A DNA stretch of 44,228 nucleotides from Mycobacterium interjectum. GTDB taxonomy: Bacteria > Actinomycetota > Actinomycetes > Mycobacteriales > Mycobacteriaceae. Numbering within the stretch: the stretch's first letter is position 1; each line of letters opens with the position of its first letter. The stretch is from NCBI RefSeq assembly GCF_900078675.2, contig NZ_LT546236.1, forward strand, positions 568,065-612,292, in the 5' to 3' direction. The translations under genes were made by a program, and so were the position numbers. This document shows, piece by piece, positions 19,275 through 27,665 of the stretch. The notes under the pieces were generated by a model. It was given only the letters and a program-made list of their open reading frames with translations. It did no database searches and was not told where the DNA came from.

Positions 19275-22200
19275 TCACGCCACCTCGATGCTGTGTCCGG
19301 GCAAGAGGCGCTGGACCCGGCCGCGACATTCGACCGTTATCGCTCCGCCGTTGCCGGATTCGGACGTCAGAACGCCGGTCCGTCCGCTGATCCGGAGATG
19401 GACCCGCTGACCGCGATAGACGAAAGGGAACTCGATGGGGCCGAGCGCCTCGGGCCAGTGCGGGCCGAGCACCAACCGGTCGTCGCGCGTCTCCAGCCCG
19501 GTGAAACATCGCTGTAGCAGATCGACGCTGCCGGCCATCGCCGCCAGGTGTATTCCCTCCGAGGTGGTACCGCCCTGGATGTCGACGACATCGGAACCCA
19601 GCACCTGGACGAAGTACCGCATCGCGTGGTGCCGGTGGGCACGGGTGAGAACCCACGAATGGACGATCGCGCTCAGCGTCGATCCGTCGGAGGTCCGCGA
19701 CAGGTAATACTCGATCGTCTTCGGAATCTGCTCGGGCGCGAAGCGGTAGCCGAGCCGGCCGAACAGACCCAGCAACTCCTCGGACGACAGCAGGTAGAAC
19801 AGCATCAGCGCATCGGCTTGCTTGGACGCCTTGTAGTTGTTCACGCTGTCGTTTTCGGCTTCCAGAATCCGATCGAGCCGCTGGATGTTGCCGTAACGCC
19901 GCCGGTAGTCGTCCCAATCCAATTCGTCGAGTTCCGAATAGCCTTCGAACTGGCTGATCACGTCGTCGTGGAACGGGACGAACATGCGCCGCGTGACGTG
20001 ATCCCACCGATCGAGCTCGTCGGTCGTCAGGTCGACCTTCCCGACGAGATCGAGCCGGTCGCGCAGCGGCAACAGGTCCAGTGCGTCCATCGCGCGCATG
20101 ATCACCCAGACCGCCATCACGTTGGTGTACGCGTTGTTGTCGATCCCGTCGTACTCCTTGCCCGGATAGCCCGAATGAAACTCGTCGGGCCCGATGATTC
20201 CCCGGATCGTATAGCGGCCGCGGGTGTCGTCGAAGGTGGCCAGGCCCACCCAGAATCGCGCGATCTCGACCAGCATCTCGGCGCCGTAGTCAACGAGCCA
20301 CTGGCGGTCGCCGGTCACCTGGTAGTGCTGCCAGGCGTTGTAGGCGATCGCGAGGCCGACGTGATGCGCCCGTGCGCTGGCGTCCGGATTCCACCGTCCG
20401 GACTGCGGATTGAGGTGCACCTCCTGGCTCACCTCGCGCCCGTCGCTGCCCGATTGCCAGGGGTACATCGCGCCGAGGTACCCCGCGCGCCGCGCGGCGC
20501 GGCGCGCCTCGTGCAGCCGCCGGTAGCGGTAGAGCAGCAGCGACCGCGCCACGTTGGGCAGGCGCAGGCTCAGCACCGGGGAGACGAACAGCGCGTCCCA
20601 GAAGACGTGCCCGCGGTAGGCCTCGCCGTGCAGCCCGCGCGCCGGGACTCCGGCGTCGAGTTCGGCGGTGTGCGGCGAAATGGTCTGCAGCACATGCAAC
20701 AAATGCAGCCGCAGGACCCGCAGCGCCGGTGTGCCGTCGGCGAGGCCGACGTTGCACTGCTCCCACAACCGGTCCCACGCCCGGGCGTGCTGCTGGTGCA
20801 GCTCGTCGTATCGCCCGGCCGCGTCGAGGTATTGCTGGGCGGCGCTGGCCGGTTCCGAGATGGCGGTGTCCCGGCCGGTGAAGATGGTCGCGACCTTCTC
20901 GCACGTGACCGACTGGCCCGCGGAGAGGGTGACGGCGATGTTGTGACCGCCGCGGTCGCCCTCGGCCACGGCGCCATACCGGGCGTCGGCCCGGGCGTCC
21001 CCGCACCACACGGTGGTGCGGGCCGCGACGGCGATCGAGATGTGCGACTGCGAGGTTTCGGTCCGCAAGAGCACCGAATCGGGTGTCAATGCGTCTATCG
21101 CCGGCGCGCTGAGATGTGTGCTGGACAACGACCGATAGCGCTCGACCATGGTATTTTGCACGCCACCATCCAGCAGCGAGCTGAACTCGACTGTGCCCGA
21201 CCAGTTCTCGGCGCAGATGGTGGTCCGCATGGCGAGCAGGTGGGGCTGATGCATGGACGCGAAGCGCTGCTGGGTGAGTGTTGTGATCTGGCCCGAGCCG
21301 TCCCGGAATCGCAGGCTGCGGGTCAACGTCGCATGACGCAGGTCGAATGTCTGGCGATAGGACAGTATTTCGGCGTCGTCGACGTGGAACCACGCCCCGC
21401 CGTCGACGCGGAACGTCAGCGAGAGCCAGTTGGGCAGGTTGACGAGGCTCTCGTTCTCGATGGTCCGGCCCGCGACCCGGTCGGCCAGCGTGTTGTACAC
21501 GCCGCTGGCATACGTGCCCGGGTAATGTGCCTCGGACGCGGCCGCCTCCGGTGCGCAACCGCGGCTGGCGACATAGCCGTTGCCGACGGTGCACAGTGCC
21601 TCGCGGAGCCGCTCATACGTCGGGTCGTAGCCCTCGTAGACGAGTTCCCAATCGTCGTCCGCTCTCGACCCCGCGGTGCCCAGGTCTTCGGCCAGCCGGC
21701 GAACGAAGTCGGTTACCGCGGACGGGTTTTCGAGGCTGAACAGCGCGGCGGAGGTGCGGTCCCCGTCCTCGTCGTCGCGCACCACGATGCCCAGGCCGTC
21801 GAATTGGACCGCGTCGAACGCATCCTCGTCGGTGATGTCGTCCCCGATGTAGACCGGCAACACGGTGCCGGGGTCGGGGGCGTCGCTGCCCACGATCCGT
21901 TGCAGGAGCCAACTGAGCGTCGTGCCCTTGTCCCAGTCCATGATTGGACGCAGCTCGATGGCCTTGCGGCCCGGGGTGGCCCGCAGGCCCTCGGAGCGGC
22001 CGAGTTCGCGGGCCGCCACGATCACCCGGTCGACGACGTCGGGATCGACATGGCGGTAGTGAATCGCGATCCCGAAGCGCTTGCGCTCCACCACTGTTCC
22101 CGGGACATCGCTGAGCGTCTCCGCCAGGCGGTCGGCGGCCCGGGCCAGCGCGCCGACGACGCCGGAGGCGGCCGCGTTCTGGTGGGTGGTGCCGTCCGGC

Positions 22201-22934
22201 GCCACCAATTCAAGCCCGTGGCTGCCCGCGTACCACACCCCGTCGACCCCGACCCGGCCGCGGAGATCGCCGACATCGCGGCCGCTGACCACCGCCACCG
22301 GACACTGCGCGGCCAGCGCGCGCAGCGCCTCGGCGGCGCCCTCGACGAGTGACGCCGAGCCGGGGTGCGCCACGATCTCGGACAGTGTGCCGTCGAAGTC
22401 GAGGAAGACCACCGGGAGCCGGTTCGCGGCCAATTCCTTCACCTGGTCGTAGGCCTGCAGGGCGTCGGTGATCCGCGACATGGCCGCCCCACCGCTTTTC
22501 ACCGAGATCCCGGCGAGGTCGGCGACCACGGTGTCGGCCCCGCACGACAGCAGCTCGTCGGCGTCTCCGTTGCGCGTCAGCCCGATGACGAGGCCGAAGC
22601 CGGAGTCCCTGGCGGCCTTGAGACCGGCGGGGTCGCGGTCGATGACCACGCAGCGGACGGGGCGTACCCCCAGGCGGTTCGCGGTTTCGGCCGGGTCGCC
22701 GTCCACAACGCCCACCAGGTCGTCAATTCCGGCGGCGCGCAGGAGTTGCGCGCAATCGCGGCCGGGGGAGTAGACGGCCGTCGCGACCCCGGCATCCCGC
22801 AGCCGCCGCAGCAACGGGACGGTCGAATCGCGCGCCTCGGCGCGATCGGGCTCGGTCTCGGCGACGCTGCTGTCCAGGCCGAGGATCACAGCGTCGTGGT
22901 AGCGCCGGTCGACGGTGGCGGGCCATTCGGTCAC
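19275..22934 (-). CDS. otsB1: OtsB1-like trehalose-6-phosphate phosphatase / GH65 phosphorylase fusion (Rv2006-like)
   Basis: This 1219-residue protein has three parts. Residues ~1-165 are a HAD-like domain whose nucleophile position is Gly (VILGLDSSV where HADs have DLDG), so it is probably inactive. Residues ~170-410 are an OtsB-type phosphatase with intact FLDFDGTLSE and YIGDDITDEDAFDAV. Residues ~430-1210 are a GH65 disaccharide hydrolase/phosphorylase module (RGHVFWDALFVSPV, IIGPDEFHSGYPG with the acid Glu, KQADALM, TSEGIHLAAMAGS). M. tuberculosis OtsB1 (Rv2006, 1327 aa) has the same layout. Trehalose turnover is likely; which activities remain is untested. The start is GTG. DosR-like boxes lie in the divergent gap to the next USP. 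Confidence 0.88.
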   Translation of the reverse strand: MTEWPATVDRRYHDAVILGLDSSVAETEPDRAEARDSTVPLLRRLRDAGVATAVYSPGRDCAQLLRAAGIDDLVGVVDGDPAETANRLGVRPVRCVVIDRDPAGLKAARDSGFGLVIGLTRNGDADELLSCGADTVVADLAGISVKSGGAAMSRITDALQAYDQVKELAANRLPVVFLDFDGTLSEIVAHPGSASLVEGAAEALRALAAQCPVAVVSGRDVGDLRGRVGVDGVWYAGSHGLELVAPDGTTHQNAAASGVVGALARAADRLAETLSDVPGTVVERKRFGIAIHYRHVDPDVVDRVIVAARELGRSEGLRATPGRKAIELRPIMDWDKGTTLSWLLQRIVGSDAPDPGTVLPVYIGDDITDEDAFDAVQFDGLGIVVRDDEDGDRTSAALFSLENPSAVTDFVRRLAEDLGTAGSRADDDWELVYEGYDPTYERLREALCTVGNGYVASRGCAPEAAASEAHYPGTYASGVYNTLADRVAGRTIENESLVNLPNWLSLTFRVDGGAWFHVDDAEILSYRQTFDLRHATLTRSLRFRDGSGQITTLTQQRFASMHQPHLLAMRTTICAENWSGTVEFSSLLDGGVQNTMVERYRSLSSTHLSAPAIDALTPDSVLLRTETSQSHISIAVAARTTVWCGDARADARYGAVAEGDRGGHNIAVTLSAGQSVTCEKVATIFTGRDTAISEPASAAQQYLDAAGRYDELHQQHARAWDRLWEQCNVGLADGTPALRVLRLHLLHVLQTISPHTAELDAGVPARGLHGEAYRGHVFWDALFVSPVLSLRLPNVARSLLLYRYRRLHEARRAARRAGYLGAMYPWQSGSDGREVSQEVHLNPQSGRWNPDASARAHHVGLAIAYNAWQHYQVTGDRQWLVDYGAEMLVEIARFWVGLATFDDTRGRYTIRGIIGPDEFHSGYPGKEYDGIDNNAYTNVMAVWVIMRAMDALDLLPLRDRLDLVGKVDLTTDELDRWDHVTRRMFVPFHDDVISQFEGYSELDELDWDDYRRRYGNIQRLDRILEAENDSVNNYKASKQADALMLFYLLSSEELLGLFGRLGYRFAPEQIPKTIEYYLSRTSDGSTLSAIVHSWVLTRAHRHHAMRYFVQVLGSDVVDIQGGTTSEGIHLAAMAGSVDLLQRCFTGLETRDDRLVLGPHWPEALGPIEFPFVYRGQRVHLRISGRTGVLTSESGNGGAITVECRGRVQRLLPGHSIEVA

Positions 22935-22967
22935 ATCTGTGACGATGCCACTTGGCGGCCCCGGTCA

Positions 22968-23031
22968 ACGGGGCCTCATGTCCATGGGTTTGGGGACTAA
23001 AGCCTCATGATCGAGGACCGTTCGGCCAATA
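22968..23031 (+). promoter_or_regulatory. Triple DosR-like boxes between otsB1 and the tandem USP
   Basis: Three boxes follow at near-constant phase: ACGGGGCCTCATGTCCATGG (22968-22987), TTGGGGACTAAAGCCTCATG (22990-23009) and one starting at 23011/23012 (CGAGGACCGTTCGGCCAATA). The middle copy matches the consensus TT-G-GGGAC-TAAA start exactly. The first lies 34 bases from the otsB1 GTG and the last 30 bases from the USP ATG, so the array may serve both directions. Confidence 0.75.
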
Positions 23032-23060
23032 GCGTTTTCACCAGACTAGGGAGGAAAACG

Positions 23061-23948
23061 ATGGCTACACCCATGAACCGCCACGGCATCGTCGTCGGCG
23101 TCGACGGATCGCCGGCTTCCAACGCCGCCGTCTGCTGGGCGGCCCGCGATGCGGCGATGCGGCACGTCCCGCTGACGCTGGTCCACATGTACAGCACCTA
23201 CGTGCCGACGTTCCCCCAGATTCCGCTTCCGGCCGGGGTCACGGTATGGCAGGAACAGGACGGCCGGCAGGCCCTCGAGCAGGCGGTCAAGATCGCCGAG
23301 GACGCCGTCCAGGGCGACCACAAGCCGGCGATCAGCAGCGAACTGAAGTGTTCACCCCCGGTGGCCACGTTGGTCGAGCTGTCCGAGCAGGCAGAGATGG
23401 TCGTCGTCGGCAGCAACGGGCGCGGGGCGGTGGGCCGGCTGTTGCTCGGTTCGGTCAGTTCGGGCGTGGTCCAACACGCGAAGTGCCCGGTCGCGGTCAT
23501 TCGGGACGAAGACCCGTTGATGCCTCACCCGCAGCAAGCCCCCGTGCTGGTGGGAATCGACGGATCGCCCGCCTCCGAGCTTGCGACGGCCATCGCCTTC
23601 GACGAGGCCTCGCGCCGCGGGGTCGACCTGCAGGCGCTGCATGCCTGGAGTGACGTCCAGGTGCTCGAACTTCCCGGATTCGACTGGGCCGTGGTGAAGG
23701 CCGAAGCCGAGCGCAGCCTGGCCGAACGCCTGGCCGGCTGGCAGGAACGCTACCCCGACGTCACGGTGCACCGGCTGCTCGTCTGTGACCGGCCGGCTCG
23801 CCAGTTGATCGAAAAATCGGAGTCCGCGCAGCTGGTCGTCCTCGGCAGCCACGGCCGGGGCGGCATCGCGCGGACGCTGCTGGGTTCGGTCAGCAACGCC
23901 GTCGTGCACTCGGTCCGGATGCCGGTGATCGTCGCGCGGTCGTCCTAG
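23061..23948 (+). CDS. Tandem-domain universal stress protein (Rv2005c/Rv2623 type)
   Basis: This 295-residue protein has two complete USP domains, each with a full ATP loop (VVGSNGRGAVGRLLLGSVSS and VLGSHGRGGIARTLLGSVSN). It is close in sequence to the USP at 17039, including FDEASRR and RLAGWQERYPDV in the second half, so the two are paralogues. The ATG at 23061 follows GGGAGGAAAAC; the in-frame ATG at 23007 would run through the DosR-like box and is rejected. An Rv2004c-like gene follows after 9 bases. M. tuberculosis has Rv2005c beside Rv2004c and Rv2006, the same neighbourhood. Confidence 0.9.
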   Translation: MATPMNRHGIVVGVDGSPASNAAVCWAARDAAMRHVPLTLVHMYSTYVPTFPQIPLPAGVTVWQEQDGRQALEQAVKIAEDAVQGDHKPAISSELKCSPPVATLVELSEQAEMVVVGSNGRGAVGRLLLGSVSSGVVQHAKCPVAVIRDEDPLMPHPQQAPVLVGIDGSPASELATAIAFDEASRRGVDLQALHAWSDVQVLELPGFDWAVVKAEAERSLAERLAGWQERYPDVTVHRLLVCDRPARQLIEKSESAQLVVLGSHGRGGIARTLLGSVSNAVVHSVRMPVIVARSS

Positions 23949-23957
23949 GACTTGGCA

Positions 23958-25448
23958 GTGACGCGCCCGGCGACGGACGCTGGGTCGGTGACCACAACCG
24001 CGGTGCCCTACATCGACGTGCACGAAACCCACACGGGCATGGTCGTGCTGGTGGGCGAGCGGGCGTTGAAGGCCAAGAAGCCGGTGCTGACCGACTTTCT
24101 CGACTTTCGCGCGCCCGAGCAGCGCGAGCGGGCGTGCCGGCGTGAAGTCGAGCTGAACAGCCGGCTGTCGCCGGACAGCTACCTCGGCGTGGCGTACCTC
24201 AGCGACCCCGGCGGCGGGCCGGCCGAACCGATCGTCGTCATGCGCCGCTACCGCGACGAGGACCGGCTGGCGTCCATGGTGAGCCGCGGTACCGGCGATT
24301 CCGTTCGGAGCGTGCTGGATGCCATCGCCGCGGCGTTGGCGCGGTTTCACGACGGCGCCGAGCGGAGCCCGGTGATCAGCGCCGAGGGCGAGGCCCCCGC
24401 GATCGACCGACGCTGGCGGGACAACCTGGCCGAACTCGACCGCTACGCCGGCACGCTGCCGCCCGAGTCCTTGTCGCGGGTGCGGCGCCTGGCCGCCGAA
24501 TTCGTCGCCGGCCGTGGGCCCCTGTTCGGGCGGCGCCTCGACGAAGGGCTCATCGTCGACGGTCACGGCGATCTGCTCGCCGACGACATCTTCTGCGTGC
24601 GGGGCAAACCCGCGTTGCTGGACTGCCTGGAGTTCGACGACAAGCTCCGCTACGTCGACTGCGTCGACGACGCCGCCTTCCTCGCGATGGATCTGGAGTT
24701 CTTGGGCCGCAGGGACCTTGGCGAGCATTTCTTGCAGCGCTACGCCGCGCACTCGGGGCGTGCGGTGCCGCCGGCGCTGGCGCACTTCTACATCGCCTAT
24801 CGCGCGGGCGTCCGGGCGAAGGTCGATTGCGTGCGGCTGTCACAGGGCAAGCCGGGGGCCGCCGGGGACGCCACCCGGCACCTCGCCATCGCCGTCGAGC
24901 ACCTGGAAACCGGTCGCGTGCGCCTGGCGCTCGTCGGCGGCAACCCGGGCACCGGCAAGTCCACCGTCGCCCGCGCGCTCGCCGAACGGACCGGGGCGCA
25001 GGTGATCTCCACCGACGACGTGCGGCGCGAGCTGCGGGATTCGGGCGCGATCACCGGGGACGCCGGCGTCCTCGATCAGGGGCTCTATCACCCCGGCAAC
25101 GTCGCGACCGTCTACGCGGCCGCCCTGCGGCGGGCGCGCCCGCTGCTGGGCGACGGGCAATCGGTGATTCTCGACGGCACCTGGCGGGATCCGCAGATGC
25201 GCGCCCGGGCCCACCGGCTGGCCGCCGAAACGCACTCGGCGACGGTGGAACTCAGGTGCGTGGCGGGGACCGACACGGCGGCCGCCCGGATCACCACCAG
25301 GGCACCGGGCAACTCGGAGGTGACCCCGGAGATCGCGGCCGCCATGGCCGCCCAGCAAGCCGACTGGGGCACCGCGCACCGGATCGACACCTCGGGGCCG
25401 CCCGGGGACGCGGCGCGCCAGGCCGTCGGCGTCTGGCGCTCCCCCTAG
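23958..25448 (+). CDS. Rv2004c-like protein: APH-type kinase domain plus P-loop NTPase/kinase domain
   Basis: This ~496-residue two-domain protein matches the DosR-regulon protein Rv2004c (498 aa). The N-terminal ~320 residues are an aminoglycoside-phosphotransferase-like fold, with the catalytic-loop-like LIVDGHGDLLADDIFC and LLDCLEFDDKLRYVD resembling HGDLxxxN and the metal-binding Asp. The C-terminal ~170 residues are an AAA_33/zeta-like kinase with Walker A GGNPGTGKST. The substrate is unknown and antibiotic resistance is not implied. The GTG at 23958 has AGGA 8 bases upstream; a TTG at 23952 is also in frame. It is probably in an operon with the preceding USP. Confidence 0.85.
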   Translation: MTRPATDAGSVTTTAVPYIDVHETHTGMVVLVGERALKAKKPVLTDFLDFRAPEQRERACRREVELNSRLSPDSYLGVAYLSDPGGGPAEPIVVMRRYRDEDRLASMVSRGTGDSVRSVLDAIAAALARFHDGAERSPVISAEGEAPAIDRRWRDNLAELDRYAGTLPPESLSRVRRLAAEFVAGRGPLFGRRLDEGLIVDGHGDLLADDIFCVRGKPALLDCLEFDDKLRYVDCVDDAAFLAMDLEFLGRRDLGEHFLQRYAAHSGRAVPPALAHFYIAYRAGVRAKVDCVRLSQGKPGAAGDATRHLAIAVEHLETGRVRLALVGGNPGTGKSTVARALAERTGAQVISTDDVRRELRDSGAITGDAGVLDQGLYHPGNVATVYAAALRRARPLLGDGQSVILDGTWRDPQMRARAHRLAAETHSATVELRCVAGTDTAAARITTRAPGNSEVTPEIAAAMAAQQADWGTAHRIDTSGPPGDAARQAVGVWRSP

Positions 25449-25487
25449 GAGCCGAACGCCCCGGTCGTTCGGGACTTACGGCCCTGT
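25446..25487 (+). promoter_or_regulatory. Tandem DosR-like boxes before the third nitroreductase and KAS pair
   Basis: TTCGGGACTTACGGCCCTGT at 25468-25487 has a perfect left half (TTCGGGACTTA). TAGGAGCCGAACGCCCCGGT at 25446-25465 is a weaker copy exactly 22 bp upstream. The pair lies 56 bases before the nitroreductase ATG. Confidence 0.8.
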
Positions 25488-25543
25488 CAGCACGGCGAAC
25501 CCCATTCTTAGTGTCGAACTCAGAGCTAAGTGGGGTGGTTGAC

Positions 25544-26533
25544 ATGCTGGTGAAGGCGCCGGACTCCGAGGTAATCCGGGACGCGGTCATGTTGGCCGGC
25601 CGCGCACCGTCGCTGCACAACAGCCAGCCCTGGCGGTGGGTCGTCCAGGGTGCGGGGCTGCAGCTGTGGGCGGACCCCCGCCGGATGATGCACGCGACCG
25701 ACCGCACCGGCCGCGAATTGATCTTGAGTTGCGGCGCGGTGCTCGACCACCTCCGGGTCGCCATGGCCGCCGCCGGCTGGGACTGCGCGACCACCCGCCT
25801 CCCCGATCCGTCCGAACCTGACCTGCTCGCCACCGTCGAGTTCCGGCCCAGTGAGGCCGTGACGGAGGCGCAGCGACAGCGCGCCGCCGCGATCGGGCGG
25901 CGGCGCACCGATCGGTTGCCGTTCGCGGCACCCCCCGCGTGGCCGTCGCTGGAGCCGGCGCTGCGCCGCGCGGTTCTTCCCTACGACGTGATGCTGGACG
26001 TGGTGGCTGACGATGCGCGACCGGCGCTGGCGGAGGCGTCTGCGCTCACCGAGCAGCTGCGTCGCTTCGACACGTCCTACGTGTCCGAACTGCGCTGGTG
26101 GACATCGCCATTCGAGTCGGACGCCAGCCATGTGCCCGACAGCGCGCTGGTCTCCGGCCCGGAGGCCGCCGCGGTGGACGTCGCCCGCGCCTTCCCGCCG
26201 GCCGCCGAGGACCCGCACCGCTGTAGCGTCGACCACGACCGTTCCAAGATCCTCGTGCTGTCCACCCGCCACGACGACGCCCCGCTGGACGTGTTGCGCT
26301 GCGGTGAGGCGCTGTCGGCGGTGCTGCTCGAGTGCACCGTCGCCGGCGTCGCCACCTGCACCTTGACGCACATGACCGAGATGGCGATGAGCCGCGACAC
26401 CATCGCCCAGCTCACCGGTACCGCCGGAACGCCGCAGCTGCTGATCCGGGTCGGCGCGTCGACGCTCAACGGCCGGCACATCGAATCCACCGCTCGGCGC
26501 CTGGTGACCGAGGTCCTCGAGTTCCGCGGATGA
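25544..26533 (+). CDS. Acg-family nitroreductase-like flavoprotein
   Basis: This third Acg paralogue has 329 residues: GRAPSLHNSQPWRWV, then TDRTGRELILSCGAVLDHL, and LRCGEALSAVLLECTVAGVATC. The ATG at 25544 has GGGG 8 bases upstream; a GTG at 25535 in frame is an alternative. Strong tandem DosR boxes precede it. Two ketoacyl-synthase-like genes follow after a 25-base gap with no promoter-like sequence, making a probable three-gene operon. A physical link between an Acg protein and FabH-like enzymes is not a known arrangement in M. tuberculosis. Confidence 0.88.
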   Translation: MLVKAPDSEVIRDAVMLAGRAPSLHNSQPWRWVVQGAGLQLWADPRRMMHATDRTGRELILSCGAVLDHLRVAMAAAGWDCATTRLPDPSEPDLLATVEFRPSEAVTEAQRQRAAAIGRRRTDRLPFAAPPAWPSLEPALRRAVLPYDVMLDVVADDARPALAEASALTEQLRRFDTSYVSELRWWTSPFESDASHVPDSALVSGPEAAAVDVARAFPPAAEDPHRCSVDHDRSKILVLSTRHDDAPLDVLRCGEALSAVLLECTVAGVATCTLTHMTEMAMSRDTIAQLTGTAGTPQLLIRVGASTLNGRHIESTARRLVTEVLEFRG

Positions 26534-26558
26534 CGGGCGGCCGAGACAGGAGGTATGG

Positions 26559-27665
26559 ATGATGACTCGGCATTGGCTGGTGATGGAGACCGCCGGGGAG
26601 GGCGCTCCCGCCCCGTTCGTCGCCCGGCTGGCCGGCGCCGGCCGGCAGCTGCCCGAAACCCGGCTCACGACGGACGAATTGATGGCGACCACCCGCCACC
26701 GCACCCATATCGATCTGGAGCGGTTGACCGGGATCCGCGAGCGCCGCGTCTCCGTGGGCGACGAGGATTCCTACAGTCTGGCCACCTCGGCGGCGCTGAA
26801 TTGCTTGGCCAAGGCGCGGCAGGATCCGGCCTCGCTCGACGTCGTGATCAGCTGCAGCATCACGAAATTCCGCGGCGGGCTCACCCAGTGGCTGGAGCCG
26901 ACGATGAGCGCCGCCGTGGCCCACGCGATCGGCGCCACGCAGGCGATGACCTTCGACGTGTCGAACGCATGCGCCGGAATGCTCACCGGGGTAACGATTC
27001 TGAACAACTGGATCCGGCAGGGGATCGTCGAGCGGGGTCTGGTCGTCAGCGGCGAGTACATCTCGCAACTGAGCCACAACGCGGCCCGCCACATTCGCAA
27101 CATCATGAGCAAGGAACTGGCCTGCCTGACGCTCGGCGACGCCGGCGCCGCGCTCCTGCTCGAGCGGGCGCCCGCGGGTTCCGCGGGGATCAGCCTCGCC
27201 GGCTTCACCACGGTGGCGGACTACAGCCGGCTCTGCCTGGCCTACCCGGAGGGCCACGACCCGGGTGCGCGGATGTTCACCAACTCCCGCGCCATCCAGA
27301 AGGCCGCGATCGCCAACACGCCGTTGCTGTTGAGCGAAGTGCTTGACGCCGTGGGCATTTCGGTACACGACATCGACCACGTGATCACGCACCAGACCTC
27401 GGCGCGCGCCATCCGCAAGGGAATGGCCCGCATGTCGGAGGCGTTCGGCGACAGCCCCCGGCACGACGCGGTGATCACCGTCGACCGATACGGAAACACG
27501 GCGTCGACCACCCACACGGTGGCTCTGGTCGAGGAACTCGAGGCCGGGCGCATCGCGCCGGGAGAAACGGTCGCGCTGCTGGCGCTGGCCTCGGGATTGG
27601 AGATCGGTGTGGTCTTGCTGACCCTGGATGAGGACTTGGTGAACCGCTATGGGCACGGTCATTGA
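26559..27665 (+). CDS. Beta-ketoacyl-ACP synthase III-like enzyme with intact catalytic triad
   Basis: This 368-residue thiolase-fold enzyme of the FabH class has all three catalytic residues visible: Cys in FDVSNACAGMLTG, His in VITHQTSARAIRKG and Asn in VDRYGNTASTTHT. FabH-type enzymes condense an acyl-CoA starter with malonyl-ACP; relatives make alkylquinolones, ketones or other acyl products. An AGGAGG at 26548-26553 precedes ATG-ATG at 26559/26562. The last 17 bases overlap the next gene. The ACP at 1910 and the acyl-CoA-forming enzymes at 2172-7247 are candidate suppliers within the island (inference). Confidence 0.85.
   Translation: MMTRHWLVMETAGEGAPAPFVARLAGAGRQLPETRLTTDELMATTRHRTHIDLERLTGIRERRVSVGDEDSYSLATSAALNCLAKARQDPASLDVVISCSITKFRGGLTQWLEPTMSAAVAHAIGATQAMTFDVSNACAGMLTGVTILNNWIRQGIVERGLVVSGEYISQLSHNAARHIRNIMSKELACLTLGDAGAALLLERAPAGSAGISLAGFTTVADYSRLCLAYPEGHDPGARMFTNSRAIQKAAIANTPLLLSEVLDAVGISVHDIDHVITHQTSARAIRKGMARMSEAFGDSPRHDAVITVDRYGNTASTTHTVALVEELEAGRIAPGETVALLALASGLEIGVVLLTLDEDLVNRYGHGH

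Noticed and set aside
19548..22352. 934-codon frame antisense to otsB1
   Set aside because: Coding shadow; no recognisable domain, while the minus-strand OtsB/GH65 motifs are unmistakable.
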